In this document: one piece after another, positions 8,990-20,030 of the stretch
How the letters are laid out: every line of letters starts with the position of its first letter
How positions within the stretch are numbered: the first letter of the stretch is position 1
Origin: Molanna angustata
Taxonomy: Eukaryota; Arthropoda; Insecta; Trichoptera; Molannidae
DNA length: 64,000 nt
Direction of reading: 5' to 3'
Assembly: GCA_963576475.1 (NCBI GenBank)
Contig: OY754987.1
Location: forward strand, 5,306,036-5,370,035
Made by a program: the position numbers and the translations under genes
The notes under the pieces: model-generated
What the model was told of the DNA's origin: nothing
The model's input: the letters and a program-made list of their open reading frames with translations, nothing else
Database searches by the model: none

Positions 8990-10190
8990 CTTGACTGTAT
9001 AATGTCAGAGTTTAATTCTTTAAAAAACTTTTCAAAGTCTGATTCCGGGAGAGCTGTAAAACAAAAAATTAAATATACTAATAATTGATTTTAACACATT
9101 ATGAAAAGCAACAATAAAATTATCAACATTGGCTGCTTGTCTATGAAAACAAGTGGGTTGTGGCCAACACCAAACTCTCCACTACATAGTAAGTGGAATT
9201 TTTTTCTTCTTGAAAGGTTGACAATTCCTATATGCATTAATATTTATACAATTTCTATTAGATTCTTAAACAAATATAAGATTCCCAGAGGGAAAAAGTT
9301 TTCACAATACACCACACACACCAAAACATTGTCACAAAACTCATAGTATGCACTCTCTACATGATACTTGTTGAGAAATCAATGTAAAAAAAATGTTTAC
9401 TAGCAAGACGAGCATGTATGAGACAGTGTATCAATGTTGATGAGGCGATGGATGTGTGAAGATAGAAGAATGCGGTGTTCGGTTTTCACTGCCTACCCGT
9501 TAAAAGGAAGATAGAAGTGGAGACAAAAAAATACACTTGTCTATAGAGACACATACAATATTAATATGAAGTTGATCACTAAATTTTCTCACACAGAAGC
9601 TATTTTGCAACCCCTGAATGCTCTTTTGAAGAGTGAGTTTCTGTTGTATTGAAAATTCTACCAAATTAAATAAATTACAATTTTACAGACCATGAGAGCA
9701 TTTTGACGGAAGAAATCATAGATAGGGAATTAACGGTTATCTATGGTAAATTAATCACTTCTTAGTTTATGGACTTTACACATACGATGTAAATATGAAG
9801 TCGATGAGACTTATATTTTAGGCTTTAGAGGATAGAAAAAGGATACAGCGTACATACAAACACATCATGACGAAACTCACAGTGTGCACTCTCTACATGA
9901 TACCCGTTGAGTAATTGATGTAAAAAATATGCTTAAAATTGTGAAATCATGACTCCATTGATCCATAATAGTGAAGAGTAAAAAATAAGAAAAAAACAAA
10001 CGAGATGAACATGAAGAGAAAAATAATCAGAGTAAAAGTACCACACGTGAAGATACTTCACAATATATTTTATTATAAAAATGAATAAATAAATTATTGA
10101 AATGTCATTTTACTTACAAAGAAATTGAGAAGCCGGAGGGACAGTTGGTTGAAATTTCCTCTTTCTTCCTCGTTTCTTTTTGGGCTCCAT
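8990..10190 (-). CDS. Unrecognised gene, first two coding exons (partial)
   Basis: On the minus strand an ATG at 10190 starts MEPKKKRGRKRK, a lysine/arginine-rich, nuclear-localisation-like start. Coding exon 1 (10118-10190, 73 nt) ends at a perfect TTT|GTAAGTA donor and is preceded by a TTTGTTTGTTGCAG acceptor only 10 nt before the ATG. Coding exon 2 (8990-9053, 64 nt) has a TTTTACAG acceptor and an AAG|GTAAGTA donor and reads LPESDFEKFFKELNSDIIQS in the matching phase (1 nt + 2 nt). Two exons with strong sites and a shared frame make a real gene likely. Later exons were not found; they may lie left of the window or behind the insertions at 1-8.5 kb. The function is unknown. Confidence 0.55.
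9140..9960. repeat. Diverged relatives of the 1.2-kb foldback, within the intron
   Basis: The intron between the two exons holds ACAAGTGGGTTGTGGCCAAC (about 9150-9170), matching the terminus of the foldback elements at 51763 and 59634. It also has two direct copies of a segment with GCACTCTCTACATGATAC (about 9350 and 9887), related to the inner part of those foldbacks. A GCGGTGTTCGGTTTTCACTG word (about 9471) matches scattered repeats near 30995, 36733 and 63397. The pieces are old and nested; boundaries are uncertain. Confidence 0.4.
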
Positions 10191-10200
10191 TTTGTAATTT

Positions 10201-11270
10201 CTGCAACAAACAAATTCATCTGTTAAGACATACTGCGTTTGTTTCTCTTATAAACGATAGTAAAGTTGTTATGCATTTTTATAAAGAAAATATAAAGAGC
10301 TGAATGAGAAGGAACTAGAGTTATGGCATATAAGTAGTAAAATAAATAAGACTAAAGAATTTGAAGGGTAGCTGTTGGAATAGGTAGTAGAAGATGGTAA
10401 GAATAATCACCCCATAAAAACTTATTGAAAACAACAGATTTGTTCTATATAAAAAAACAACAAAGAAAATAGGAAATATGTTCATAATACTTCTGGCTCA
10501 AGTATGAATGTTTGGCATTTCTTGTTTATTTTTCGTATTCACAAGCTTTTTAGAAAATAATTTATATTGTACTATCTATGTAACACAACTTTTCAAATGA
10601 ACACCTCGGCACAGGACTTCCTAGTGAGGTGTTCATCGTATCCTATCAATTACAATACTTATCAATAAATAATACACATACACACACACACACACATATA
10701 TGTACACACGAACTTAACTTCTATCTCTAGTATGTAATTGTAACTTCCTCATTGTATTGTCAATAATAAATAAAATAAATTGTTCGCATTGTACTTCCAT
10801 ATCAAAATAATTAAGACGCTTGAAGTTTTTATTACAAAAAATACTTCTCATGAATGAAATTATACAAATTTTAGCGAATCTCCAATATGCTTTGTACACA
10901 AGACCAATTGTTAATATTAATAATGGTAATTAAACTTAAGACTATTGATGTATTTTACTACAAATTAAGTTAAAACATCACAAGTAACAAATAAATTAAA
11001 ATGATTATATTATGAAAAAAACAACCCGACATTTTTTTAGACCAAACTATTAACCTCGCAAAGCTCGATACATAATACGAAATCAAACTTGTAATTTTCC
11101 TAAAAGTAAAGAATATATTCCTAAATTAACCAATTTGAATAATAATACATTATATTTACCGGAAAAACTAATTAAAATCCAATCGGCAAAATTACACAAA
11201 ACCACACAAAACACAACATCGACAATAATACCACAGATAAAATAGTAGTAGTAAAGTAGAGACGGGGAAA
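10201..11270 (-). other. 5' region of the unrecognised gene; possible noncoding exon
   Basis: Mostly AT-rich DNA without ORFs, plus a short (CA)n around 10675-10697. On the minus strand, a TTTTTCCG|GTAAATA donor at 11160 could end a 5' untranslated exon of roughly 11160-11240 that splices to the acceptor at 10201. No initiator or TATA element was singled out. Confidence 0.25.
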
Positions 11271-12127
11271 AATGAGTGATCCGTATTATTTGACCGGATC
11301 ATTAAATTGAATCGGTGACTCACGGTTCACGTTGCCACAACGATCCGCTCATGAACCGGACATCACTCTCACACTTTCTATCTCATATAAAATATATCGT
11401 TAAAATGCGATACACATACCGACTCATGGCAATCATCGATTCACAACTAATTCATTATGGTTCATAAAATCTAATTCATTGCGGTTCTTAAATATGTTAA
11501 GCAATTTTGACCGCAACATACTTTGAAAAACAAATACGTAACGTCTATAATTGAATATACTAATTTGAAGGCGATCTTCGATTCACGACTAATTCATTAT
11601 GGTTCATAACATATTTAAGCAATATTGACCATTAAGTACATTGAAATGCAAACATTTTAACGCCTACATTTGCATATCATATTTTGAATCGGTTTTGTTT
11701 TCTCTGTCATACTACGTACATGTTATGTACGATAGATAAGGAAAGCTATATTTGAATCATATTGAATCGAAGAGCGAATTGATGATCCGCATAAATTTCA
11801 TGAATCGATTTTAAAAGACAGGATCTTACAAAAATATCGAACTTTGCACCACTATAGTAAAGCCAAAGATAATGATAATCATTTGGCAAGACATCAAACC
11901 ATAGAAAAAGAAAACAATTGGAGCGGATCAAAAGTTACAAAGGGGGAGAAGTGTCAAACAGTGATGAGCCCTCTCTCCGACCACGAGGAAACATCAAAGC
12001 CAATGTGAGGAAGAAAAGGAGACAAATGATGTTGACACTATGATGAGACCTCTCGTCTACCACGAGGAAACATCAAGCCAAGGTGTGGGGAAGAAAATGA
12101 GAGACAAATGAGGGCGACACTTAAAAA
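11271..12127. repeat. Diverged tandem repeats, no genes
   Basis: Two direct copies of a roughly 140-bp segment (about 11432-11570 and 11571-11700) share CGATTCAC.ACTAATTCATT and ATGGTTCATAA. A second pair around 11980 and 12060 shares CCACGAGGAAACATCAA. A word AGCGGATCAAAAGTTACAA (about 11922) recurs as AGCGGATCAAAAGTTATAA at 17260. These are remnants of interspersed elements without coding potential. Confidence 0.5.
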
Positions 12128-12130
12128 TTG

Positions 12131-13395
12131 TTTTAGTACGACGCTTTTTTTATTTATAATATTCATAAATGGTCCATGACAAAAAAAAATTAAATAAAAA
12201 CAACAGACAACAAATAAAACAGAAATACGTGGCATCTACCGAAACGAACTGTCAAACACACGAAAAGACACGAAAAGACGCCGACCAGAATATACCGCCC
12301 CAGGGTACAGCGACATCCTTCCTCCAGGCATGTCACTGTCTTCCACGTGGTGACTGTAGTTCGGCGGGGCCCAGCCTCTGCGTCAGGCTAGCAGGTCTTC
12401 CTCGTGTCCGGCGTGGTTTCTTCTTGTCCTCCTGATCTCCTCCTCCAGACCGTCACCCATGGCTGGCTCTGTGCCCCACGGCACGCTATGACGGCGCATC
12501 TCGACAGAGGTGGCATACCAGCTGGGGCCTCACCGGAGGCGAACCGACGCCCCAGACGACACGGATTGCCCCTCGTGGTCCAATCTGCGAGCTGCCGCGT
12601 TCCCTACGCGGTGGCCCCACACTGCGCTCTACCTCCAACCTCCTGTCCTCTTGATGCCCTCATCTTGGAGTGAGCTAGCACACTTGCATGCGCTCTCTTG
12701 GCGTTCAACTCTGGTGGGAGACGGACGGTTTGGTGTGACGCCGTCATCGGTCGACATGTGCTCCCGATGGCGGCCATATTTTCGACGACGCAGGAGCTCC
12801 TTTTGACAGGTAACATCACACGCGTGGACGCTGCCGGTGCTACGGAGCCAAGATGAGGGCATCAACAGGGCAGAGGCGTGGAGGCAGGGCGCAGTGTTGG
12901 GCCACCGCAGCAGGAAACGTGGCGGCTCACAGATTGGACCATGAGGGGCTTTCCGTGTCGTCTGGGGCGTCGGTTCGCCTCCGGTGAGGCTCCCAGTTGG
13001 CCTGCCACCTCTGTCGAGATGCGCCTTCATAGCGTTGCCGTGTGGCACGGAGCCAGCCATGGGTGACTGTCTGGCAGAGAAGAAGAGGAAACTACGCCTA
13101 GTACGAGAAGGACCTGCCAGCTTGACGCAGAGGCTGGGCCCCGCCGGACTTTCAGCCACCACGTGGAAGACAGTGACATGCCTGGAAAGAGGATGTCGCT
13201 ATACCCTGGGGCCTGGGGCTGCACCTTCTGGTCGGCGTCTCTTCGTGCTCGGTTGTGTTTGAGAGTTTGGACTGTTATTCTTCGTTTTGTTTTGCTGTTT
13301 TTGTTGAATTCTGTTGCTGTTGTGTTTTTTTGTTTTTATTTATTTCTTTGCCGTTGGACCTTGATAATATTCTGAATAAATGCGCCGTACTAAAA
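12131..13395. mobile_element. Foldback element with captured 121-bp segment
   Basis: Inverted arms run from TTTTAGTACGACGC (12131) and GCGCCGTACTAAAA (ending 13395) inward to about 12670 and 12847. The arms have diverged by substitutions and small indels and are GC-rich inside. The 175-bp centre contains 12690-12810, a near copy of 13532-13652 just outside the element. ORFs in the arms mirror each other and look like byproducts of GC-rich sequence. No transposase is encoded. Confidence 0.75.
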
Positions 13396-13531
13396 AAAAA
13401 TCAAAGTTGTTATGCCCGAGAATAAATTTTGCCGAAAAACAATATTTTTTTTCCACGGCAACATTTCTAAAAGCAGCTAGCGCTCGTTGCTGGCGAGCAA
13501 CGAAACTTGCAGCTAGAATGCGCTATGGCAC

Positions 13532-13686
13532 GCGCTCTCTTGGCGTTCAACTCTGGTGGACGACGGACGGTTTGGTGTGACGCCGTCATCGGTCGACATG
13601 TGCTCCCGATGGCGGCCATATTTTCTACGACGCAGGAGCTCCTTTTGACAGGACCCGTCACGCGCATGGACGCTGATGGTGCCCCA
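13532..13686 (+). repeat. Segment also present in the foldback centre
   Basis: The first 121 bp match 12690-12810 with only a few mismatches; the next 35 bp are more diverged. In both copies one plus-strand frame stays open and reads ALLAFNSGGRRTVWCDAVIG and onward, with only conservative changes after QELLLTG. This could be a captured piece of a coding exon or a GC-rich repeat that happens to be open. No protein family is recognised. Confidence 0.7.
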
Positions 13687-13699
13687 AATCTTTTGGCAG

Positions 13700-14277
13700 C
13701 ACTTTGTAACTGTAGAGGCCTCTTCAGACTGCAGCCGAAGGATAGAAGCAGCTTCTCAGGCCGTAGTGCGCCTCGTAACTTGCAATTTTTTTATTTTTAC
13801 ACCTGACTTTATCTTATTACTGACTCGAGGCGCCAACGGCCTGGGAAGTGTCTGCCCTAGCGCAAGCCAGGGCCCCTCTTTTGTAACCGTGTGGAGGGGA
13901 GGATTACCATAGCCTGTCGCGCCCTTGACCCAGAATTTCTCGTCTGCAATCGCTTTTCTGTTCTCTTTTTTTCTTTTGTTCTGGATCGAGGACCTATACC
14001 TGAGGACGTCACCCACCTTTAGCTTCCTGCTGGTCTACGACGGGGTGATCTGCTGAGCGTCTCCCTCAGCAGACGGTCGAAGAGGAAAGGACCGCGTTCT
14101 TGGGGTGAGTGCCTTCAATTCTCTCTCGATCCAAGACCGAAGCTGGTCGCTTTACATTAACTAGGACGCCCTGCGTCCAGAGGACTGACGGCCCTCTCTG
14201 CGACCGCATAGAGAGAGCTGATGTCACTACGTTACCTAAGTAAGCAAATAAATGCTTGTGCTATAGGTGAACGAAAT
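13700..14277 (-). other. GC-rich repeat-like region
   Basis: Markedly richer in G+C than its surroundings. A minus-strand frame (13756-14016) reads LHTVTKEGPWLALGQTLPRP, which looks like translated repeat rather than a folded domain. A perfect short hairpin, TCTGCTGAG/CTCAGCAGA, lies at about 14050-14073. It may be the body of the element whose tRNA-like head is at 14280-14348. Confidence 0.3.
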
Positions 14278-14279
14278 CG

Positions 14280-14348
14280 CAGGATTCGAACTCGCGACCA
14301 CTGGATTACTAGCCCAGCGTGCTAACCGCTCTGCCATCAACCCATCTA
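14280..14348 (-). other. tRNA-like sequence (SINE head or decayed tRNA)
   Basis: Minus strand: an A-box-like TGGCAGAGCGGTTAGC, an anticodon-arm-like CTGGGCTAGTAATCCAG (loop with AGT) and a B-box-like GAGTTCGAATCC. The outer acceptor strands do not pair, so this is not called as a functional tRNA gene. It is probably a polymerase III promoter-bearing SINE head reading toward 13700. Confidence 0.5.
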
Positions 14349-14374
14349 ATTTTATTCCTATTTATTTATTTATT

Positions 14375-14408
14375 CATTTTTAAATTTTCTTCTCGGGCAA
14401 CTAACAGG
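14375..14408 (-). repeat. 3' tail fragment of the SINE family at 15364 and 48108
   Basis: CTTCTCGGGCAACTAACAGG next to (TTTA)n matches the tail of the minus-strand SINE at 48108-48334. Only the tail is present. Confidence 0.5.
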
Positions 14409-14719
14409 TATTTTTTTTTTTTTTTTTATTGAGTATCATAATATGAACATACACATAGTACAAATATATAAATTAATACAATTTTTTTTTTCAATAGGTA
14501 CTGTCCCAAAAAAGTTAAAAACTTGTGCTTGGGACAGGAGCAAATAACATATCTACATTTAACATATTACATACATTTTACTTATAATAATAGAATCATT
14601 TAATAAATTGTAAATCAAGTTCAACTTACAGCTAATACATACAGATGATTAAAGTTTATTTTTGTTTTTTTTAGTGAATATAGAATAAAAACCATAATTT
14701 ATCCAAAAAGGAGAAAAAA

Positions 14720-15137
14720 ATGAAAATTCACATATACAAATACACATATACAAATACACACATACACATGCACATACATACATACACATATACAACATAC
14801 ACACATATAATATACGCATACTTATACACACATGTTCACACATACATATACACATACATACATATACACACATATATATATACATATACATATATACACA
14901 CATATATATATATATATACATATATACACATACACACATACACATACACACATACATATACATACATACACATACACATATATACATATACACACACATA
15001 CATACATACATACACACATACACCTACACACATACATACATATACATACATACACACATCTACATACACATACAAACATACACACGTATACACACACATA
15101 CACATACATACATACACACACATACATATACACATAG
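14720..15137. repeat. (CA/TA)n compound microsatellite
   Basis: About 420 bp of mixed ACAC, ATAC and ATAT words. The Thr/His/Tyr-rich and Cys/Val/Tyr-rich ORFs on both strands are artefacts of the repeat. Confidence 0.97.
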
Positions 15138-15171
15138 TGAATATGAAAAAGGAATAGATAAAAATTTATTG

Positions 15172-15362
15172 TTATTTTAAAGATTTGATTTTTCTTTTAA
15201 AGTCATAAAATTTTTGTATTTTTTTAATAATGGCAGGTAGTTTATTAAAATATTGTATACCCAGGTATTTATAGTGATGTTGGGCATGCGTCTTATTACA
15301 TTTCGGTATCATCATATTTCCTATGAGATGCCGTCTCTGTGTACTCACTAGATTTTCAAATA
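15172..15362 (-). pseudogene. C-terminal end of a non-LTR reverse transcriptase ORF
   Basis: The minus-strand frame reads TQRRHLIGNMMIPKCNKTHA then YLGIQYFNKLPAIIKK and ends at a stop after KRKIKSLK. The spacing of a basic stretch, Y.G.QYFN.LP and a lysine-rich end is typical of the last residues of Jockey/CR1-type LINE proteins. Everything upstream is missing. Confidence 0.55.
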
Positions 15363-15363
15363 A

Positions 15364-15536
15364 TTATTGAACATGCACCCAATAACAAGTTGCCACATTC
15401 TGGAGACTTGCGATATTAATCGTCTCACAAATCCAGACTGAAAACACAATTAAAAAACTGTGCCTCCACCGGGAATCGAACCCGGGACCTTTGGATCAGC
15501 AGTCAGATACCTAACCAACTGAGCCACGAAGGCCGA
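15364..15536 (-). mobile_element. tRNA-derived SINE
   Basis: On the minus strand the head reads CCTTCGTGGCTCAGTTGG (A box) and GGTCCCGGGTTCGATTCCCG (B box), then a body with ATTCCGGTGG-type and CAACTTGTTATTGGGTGC words. The same family lies at 48108-48334 and 55979-56205. This copy lacks the CTTCTCGGGCAACTAACAGG tail, which occurs separately at 14385. Confidence 0.85.
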
Positions 15537-15597
15537 CAATTGTAATATAGACAAAATTATTTTGTTAATAATATTTTATAATAACATATTCACTTCA

Positions 15598-15780
15598 CAT
15601 AGCACAAAACAGCAGACAAGCACACACATACACGTACACGCACACACCCTTGCACGTGTAAACGCACACGAACACACACACACACACGTACACGCACACA
15701 CAAGCACGCGCACCCCCCCCCCCCCCCCCCCCAAACACACACAGACGTCGCACGCACGCACGCACCCACACACACAGAGC
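15598..15780. repeat. CA/CG-rich simple repeat with poly-C run
   Basis: ACAC and ACGC words around a run of about 20 C residues (about 15713-15732). ORFs across it are repeat artefacts. Confidence 0.95.
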
Positions 15781-16039
15781 AGTTATTTGAAACCTTGGGG
15801 TAAGCAAATTATAAAAAAAAACAGGTAACAACACATGAAGAGAAATGTAAAATAACAGTTTACAAAGATAAAAATACCAAGTCATAAAAAAATATTTAGT
15901 TATATTTTATTATGAGTTGGAAATTTTATTATGAAATATTATTAGTATTTGAATTCGGATCAAATTGCATAACGTAATCAGAAATCCCATAAACACTTGT
16001 GTCCAAAAACCAAATTAACAAAATTTTCTGTGTCCATTT

Positions 16040-16460
16040 ATGTGTAATCAAAGTACGAACGGAGCAAAATATCCAAACAAGTTTGTATCGAATTCGTATG
16101 TCGGAACTATACGCACGTCGACGTACGACTTACTCGCACCCAGTGTGAGCGCTCTCATAGTGCTCAAAGGATCGGGATTATTCGTGCGTTTTCGACGTTT
16201 TCGTACGTATTCGGACGACTGAATTTCGTACGAAAACGCATCCAATGTGAGCATGTCCATGATCGAACTCAGACGTCGTAACAATACGTGCGTATACGTA
16301 CGACCACAGTACGACTACGTACGACCACGTACGACCAACTCGCATCCAGTGTGAGCACTCTCATAGTACATCAAGTATCGGGATCGTTCGTGCATTTACG
16401 TACGTTTACGCACGAGCGAAATTCGTACGAAAACGCATCCAATATGAGCGAGGCCTAACT
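16040..16460. repeat. CpG-rich element with two related halves
   Basis: Dense CGTACG, TACGTACG and ACGCACG words. A segment running from CGCA(C/T)CCAGTGTGAGC to CGTACGAAAACGCATCCAAT occurs twice in direct orientation (about 16133-16250 and 16340-16455). The words are partly self-complementary, so a foldback or MITE origin is likely. No coding sequence. Confidence 0.55.
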
Positions 16461-17293
16461 AAACAACAACTTTACTTCAAAGAACATATTAACGGTGAAA
16501 ATAATGTTAAAAAAATCTAAAAGACCATTAATACTAGTTGCATGTAACACATGAGATCCAACTGTCGATAGTATGTATAGTTGAAGAATAAGTACCAAAC
16601 TATAAACCCATAAATACAAATTATTTAATAATTTAAGATATTTGGTTTTCTATACAACACATGTACCAAGGTATGTATGTCAAGATAGGATAGTATTGAG
16701 GTCAGTCTTTTGATCCTACCCAGAATGTGAAAACAGCATGATGGTATGTATGTATGTTTGGAGATTAGTATCAAATTATTAAGTCTTCTTAGATATTGTG
16801 AGTAGGCTACTTCCATACAAATTGTATGAAACAATGTCGTCACTAAATTCAATTTTTATAATAATTGTTGAAAAAAAATTGCAATGTACTGATACAATTT
16901 AAATATTTTTTATAGAAAATTAAATTTTCTAGTTGGGGTGTTTCGGCTTTTTACTAAAAAATTGGAAATATAGGCAGTTAAACTCATAAATTTATCATAA
17001 AAAAAATATTTTTCTTAATAAAAAATGTTTGAGAAACCCTGGAATTTTTTTTAAAAAACTGACGAGATTATGTATTTATCTATGTTTGTACCAATTTTCA
17101 GCGTTCTAGCTTTTACGGTTTCTGAGATATATGGAAAAATAAATCAAAATTTCAAAAGTTGATAACCCCTGACTGAATCAAAAATTCACAATTCTGAGTA
17201 TAAAATTTTTGTAGACTTGTAATTTTTTATATATTTTAAAATTTTGGGCTCTGTAAATTAAGCGGATCAAAAGTTATAATGGGGGGACAGACA

Positions 17294-17328
<35 letters not shown>

Positions 17329-17480
17329 CTCACATAAAATGTTCTACTCCGAATTCTGAGAAAATCCATGTATGAGAACATATATGCTGCGAGGCCTCTA
17401 GTTGGTGCTATTAGCATGCAAAAAGTCCACTACACCATACAAAATTTTCCTTCGTACACTCATCTTGGCTTAATAATGTC
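16461..17480. other. AT-rich stretch, old repeats, (CA)n
   Basis: No gene seen. ACCAATTTTCAGCGTTCTAG (about 17091) and AGCGGATCAAAAGTTATAA followed by GACAGACAGAC (about 17260-17294) look like parts of an interspersed insect repeat. A (CA)n microsatellite covers about 17296-17325. Confidence 0.45.
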
Positions 17481-17530
17481 GATTCATTAAGAGAATTGAA
17501 TTCTCATGAACGAATCGACAGTTGGATTAA

Positions 17531-17782
17531 ATGCAACACAAATTCACTTACCTAAAAAGTGACAATCCTCTTTCTCGGGATGATTTCAATCTACTCTTAT
17601 TTGAAATAAACAGGGTGCATACCACTAATATCGGCGATCGTGCGTTTGCTGTGGCAGGACCAAATGCATGGAATAAGCTCCCAAATACACTCAGACAAAC
17701 TGAAAATATATCTACCTTCAGAAAAAATCTCAAAACACACCTTTTTCGCAAATCTTACCAAAGCCATAATGATACATCTTAA
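17531..17782 (+). pseudogene. LINE (CR1/L2-type) C-terminal fragment
   Basis: An 83-residue open stretch contains GDRAFAVAGPNAWNKLPNTL followed by ISTFRKNLKTHLF, the classic end of CR1/L2-group reverse transcriptase proteins. The sequence after the stop (ACGGCGCTATATAAATC, about 17820-17836) resembles an L2-type 3' end. It is a 5'-truncated remnant and cannot encode an enzyme. Confidence 0.8.
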
Positions 17783-18310
17783 TCAATTTTTAGCGCCCTT
17801 GAGGTGAGATATTCACGAAAACGGCGCTATATAAATCATCCAAATTTATTATATATTTATTACTCGATCGACTTTTGCAACCAAAAGCAGCACACATCAC
17901 CATATTTGTTTTTATTTAATATTTCGTAGAACAAATAATACACTGTTTCAACACAAAAATGATTTTAAAAATAATAAATTAGGTGAAATTAGGTATGCAA
18001 AGGACACCCTGACAGCTAGACGTCAAACGACAGACTGGTTGGAATAACGCGCAGCTTCAAAAATATTACGAATGCCTCTATCTATCCAGTTAGTGTACAT
18101 CCTTGTGCTACCAGTGCTACATTTGGGTCGAGCAAAATGGCCGCCAGGGGGTTTCTCCAGACCCCCTATTGGACTCAAATGTCTTAATACATATTGGTTC
18201 GAAAGTTACATCCATTACATCCATGACTTATGTATATTTTCCTTACATCTCTATAGAGATTGAGGAAGAGATTGTGTTTTGAAAGCAAGGAAAAATCACA
18301 AAGACATTCA
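17783..18310. other. Unassigned intergenic DNA
   Basis: After the LINE tail there is unremarkable DNA. AAAATGGCCGCCAGGGGGTT (about 18135) sits in a slightly GC-richer patch without an ORF or recognisable element. Confidence 0.4.
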
Positions 18311-18600
18311 TACAGGGCTTATGACCTGTCATCGACTGGCTTAAGTGACCACTTTACGCAATTGCAACATTTGCCAAATTTAGAATGTCTTTTTTCCAGT
18401 GAGTTTTCGTTGTGAAAGTTGTAAATTTGGAAGTTATATTTATTTAATCAATGATACAGGGCTTATGACCTGTCATCGACTGGCTTGAGTGACCACTTTA
18501 CGCAATTGCAACATTCGCCAAATTTAGAAAATCTTTTTTGCAGTGAGTTTTCGTTGTGAGAGCTGTAAATTTGGAAGTTATATTATTTATTTAATCAATG
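18311..18600. repeat. Direct duplication, 144-bp period
   Basis: TACAGGGCTTATGACCTGTC begins copies at 18311 and 18455. The copies differ at a few positions (GGCTTAAGTG against GGCTTGAGTG; ATTTGCC against ATTCGCC) and by a small TATTATT insertion near the end of the second. Confidence 0.9.
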
Positions 18601-18659
18601 CAAATTCATCCACAATATGTGTTCTAAGCCGTCCATCTATCGGGCGGAGCATAAACTAA

Positions 18660-18827
18660 TATATGTTATCATTTCGTATTGAAACATAGAGATCTGTCAT
18701 GTCCCCAGCGACCTGTCAGAAGCTTTAGGTATTTGGACCACAGATGACACTGCGAATCTAACAAATTATGAAGATCTTTATCTAGCATTGGTTTAGTGCA
18801 AAAAACTTCCATCACATTATAAATACG
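18660..18827 (+). mobile_element. Left arm of a foldback split by the Gypsy insertion
   Basis: About 130 bp (TTATCATTTCGTATTGAAAC onward to AACAAATTATGAAGATCT) match 26845-27045 in inverted orientation. The Gypsy element sits between the two arms. This left arm lacks the two short insertions seen in the right arm and therefore shows the empty state of both sites. Confidence 0.75.
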
Positions 18828-20010
18828 TGATATATACATAGGTATTATGATCAAAATATTACCATGGGTTATGGTAGCATAGAAGCCAGACATCTATTAT
18901 TTTGTTTCAACAAAATACCTTGATTCTTGGAAAACTTTCTCTTATAATGGTTTTATCATATTGACGGGTCTTTGGGTCCTTAATGTGTTTAAACAATGCT
19001 TATATTTTGTAAATATGTCATTTCTAATAATTTTATATTCAATGCAGATTCCTGGAACTTTATACTTTCTAACTTGGTAGGTGAAATGGAGGCTTCCTAT
19101 TGGTAGATGGTAGAACGCGCCCCGCCGCGCGGTGGGGTAGCTCCTCCCCCCCCTGTCTCCAGCGGTGGACGCGATAGCTGGTTTGAATCAGTATTGAATA
19201 GCCGCTCTGCCGGGATAGACGAATATTAACTCACGCGTACGAAAGATATCTTATATGTTTTTTTAAAAAACGAACGTAGACCGCGAACGTTGAAGAAAAA
19301 GTCCTATCTCTGCGAGGCGTCTGCTCGATGCTCAGCATTAAATTTCATATTTGCATGGTAGTGCATAAGTGTGTTTCAGGTCCATACATAACCAACGAGG
19401 GGTGAATTTAAGATAGTTTAAGTTACTATTAAAAATAACTTTTAAGAATAAAAATAACTTAAATAATCGCATAATAGTGAATAAGTGTGTTTCAGGTCCA
19501 TATAACCAACGAGGGGTGAATTTAAGATAGTTTTAAGTTATTTTTAATTAATATAAAGTGATATTATGTAGTGTAAGTGTTTCATCTACAGACCCGTAAC
19601 GAGTGCAGCGGTTGGTAAGATCTTTCTGATTTATTATTATTTGTTTTCTTTGCTCTGAACATTTCGTTTCGTAATTTATTTTAGCAAGATTGTCATCAAT
19701 ATTACACGTGCATTTCATGTATTTGATTATTCTTTTCAGCACTGTTATTCTCTGTTCCACGTGTATTTCCTGTATTTAATAATTCTTTTCAGCGGCCGTC
19801 ATCACTGGTTTTCTAATTAATTTTCCTTTTAATTTTACAGCAATTTTTACTAACCGATAATTACTATTACGCGTGTATTTCTGTCAATTGAAGCATTGTT
19901 TTAATTTATACTCTCAACACGTTCTTTCGTCTCCACCATATTTAATTATTGTATTGACTAGCCGGCATTTAAACCCTTATCAACGCTCTTCTTTGTTATA
20001 TGCGATAACA
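18828..20010 (+). repeat. 5' LTR of the Gypsy element
   Basis: 1183 bp, TG...CA ends. It contains an internal direct duplication of about 80 bp (GTGTGTTTCAGGTCCATA, near 19370 and 19482). The 70-residue minus-strand ORF present in both LTRs has no recognisable domain. Confidence 0.95.
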
Positions 20011-20030
20011 ATTTGGCGCTATCCAACGTG
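20011..20030 (+). promoter_or_regulatory. Putative tRNA primer-binding site
   Basis: Directly after the 5' LTR comes ATTTGGCGCTATCCAACGTG; the TGGCGC core is a common start of Gypsy primer-binding sites. The matching tRNA was not determined. Confidence 0.5.

Larger units (their letters stand above)
14409..15362 (-). mobile_element. 5'-truncated LINE, 3' part
   Basis: On the minus strand a coding tail (15172-15362) is followed by a long untranslated region that ends in a T-run at 14411-14427, which is the poly(A) tail of the minus-strand element. The untranslated part has acquired a large CA/TA microsatellite. The SINE at 15364-15536 abuts the truncation point. Confidence 0.55.

Noticed and set aside
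12169..13262. Several ORFs of 60-177 codons in the foldback at 12131-13395
   Set aside because: They mirror each other across the inverted arms and occur on both strands of GC-rich sequence; no domain is seen.
14280..14348. Functional tRNA-Thr gene
   Set aside because: The acceptor strands do not pair and the T stem has mismatches.
14649..15157. Overlapping ORFs rich in Thr/His/Tyr or Cys/Val/Tyr
   Set aside because: Artefacts of the CA/TA microsatellite; the same applies to the ORFs at 15562-15885.
15461..15536. Functional tRNA gene, here and at 47721 and 48290
   Set aside because: A and B boxes are present but each is followed by a conserved body and A-rich tail shared among copies, so they are SINE heads.
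19548..19760. 70-codon minus-strand ORF conserved in both LTRs
   Set aside because: Its identity only reflects LTR identity; it has no domain and runs against the element.
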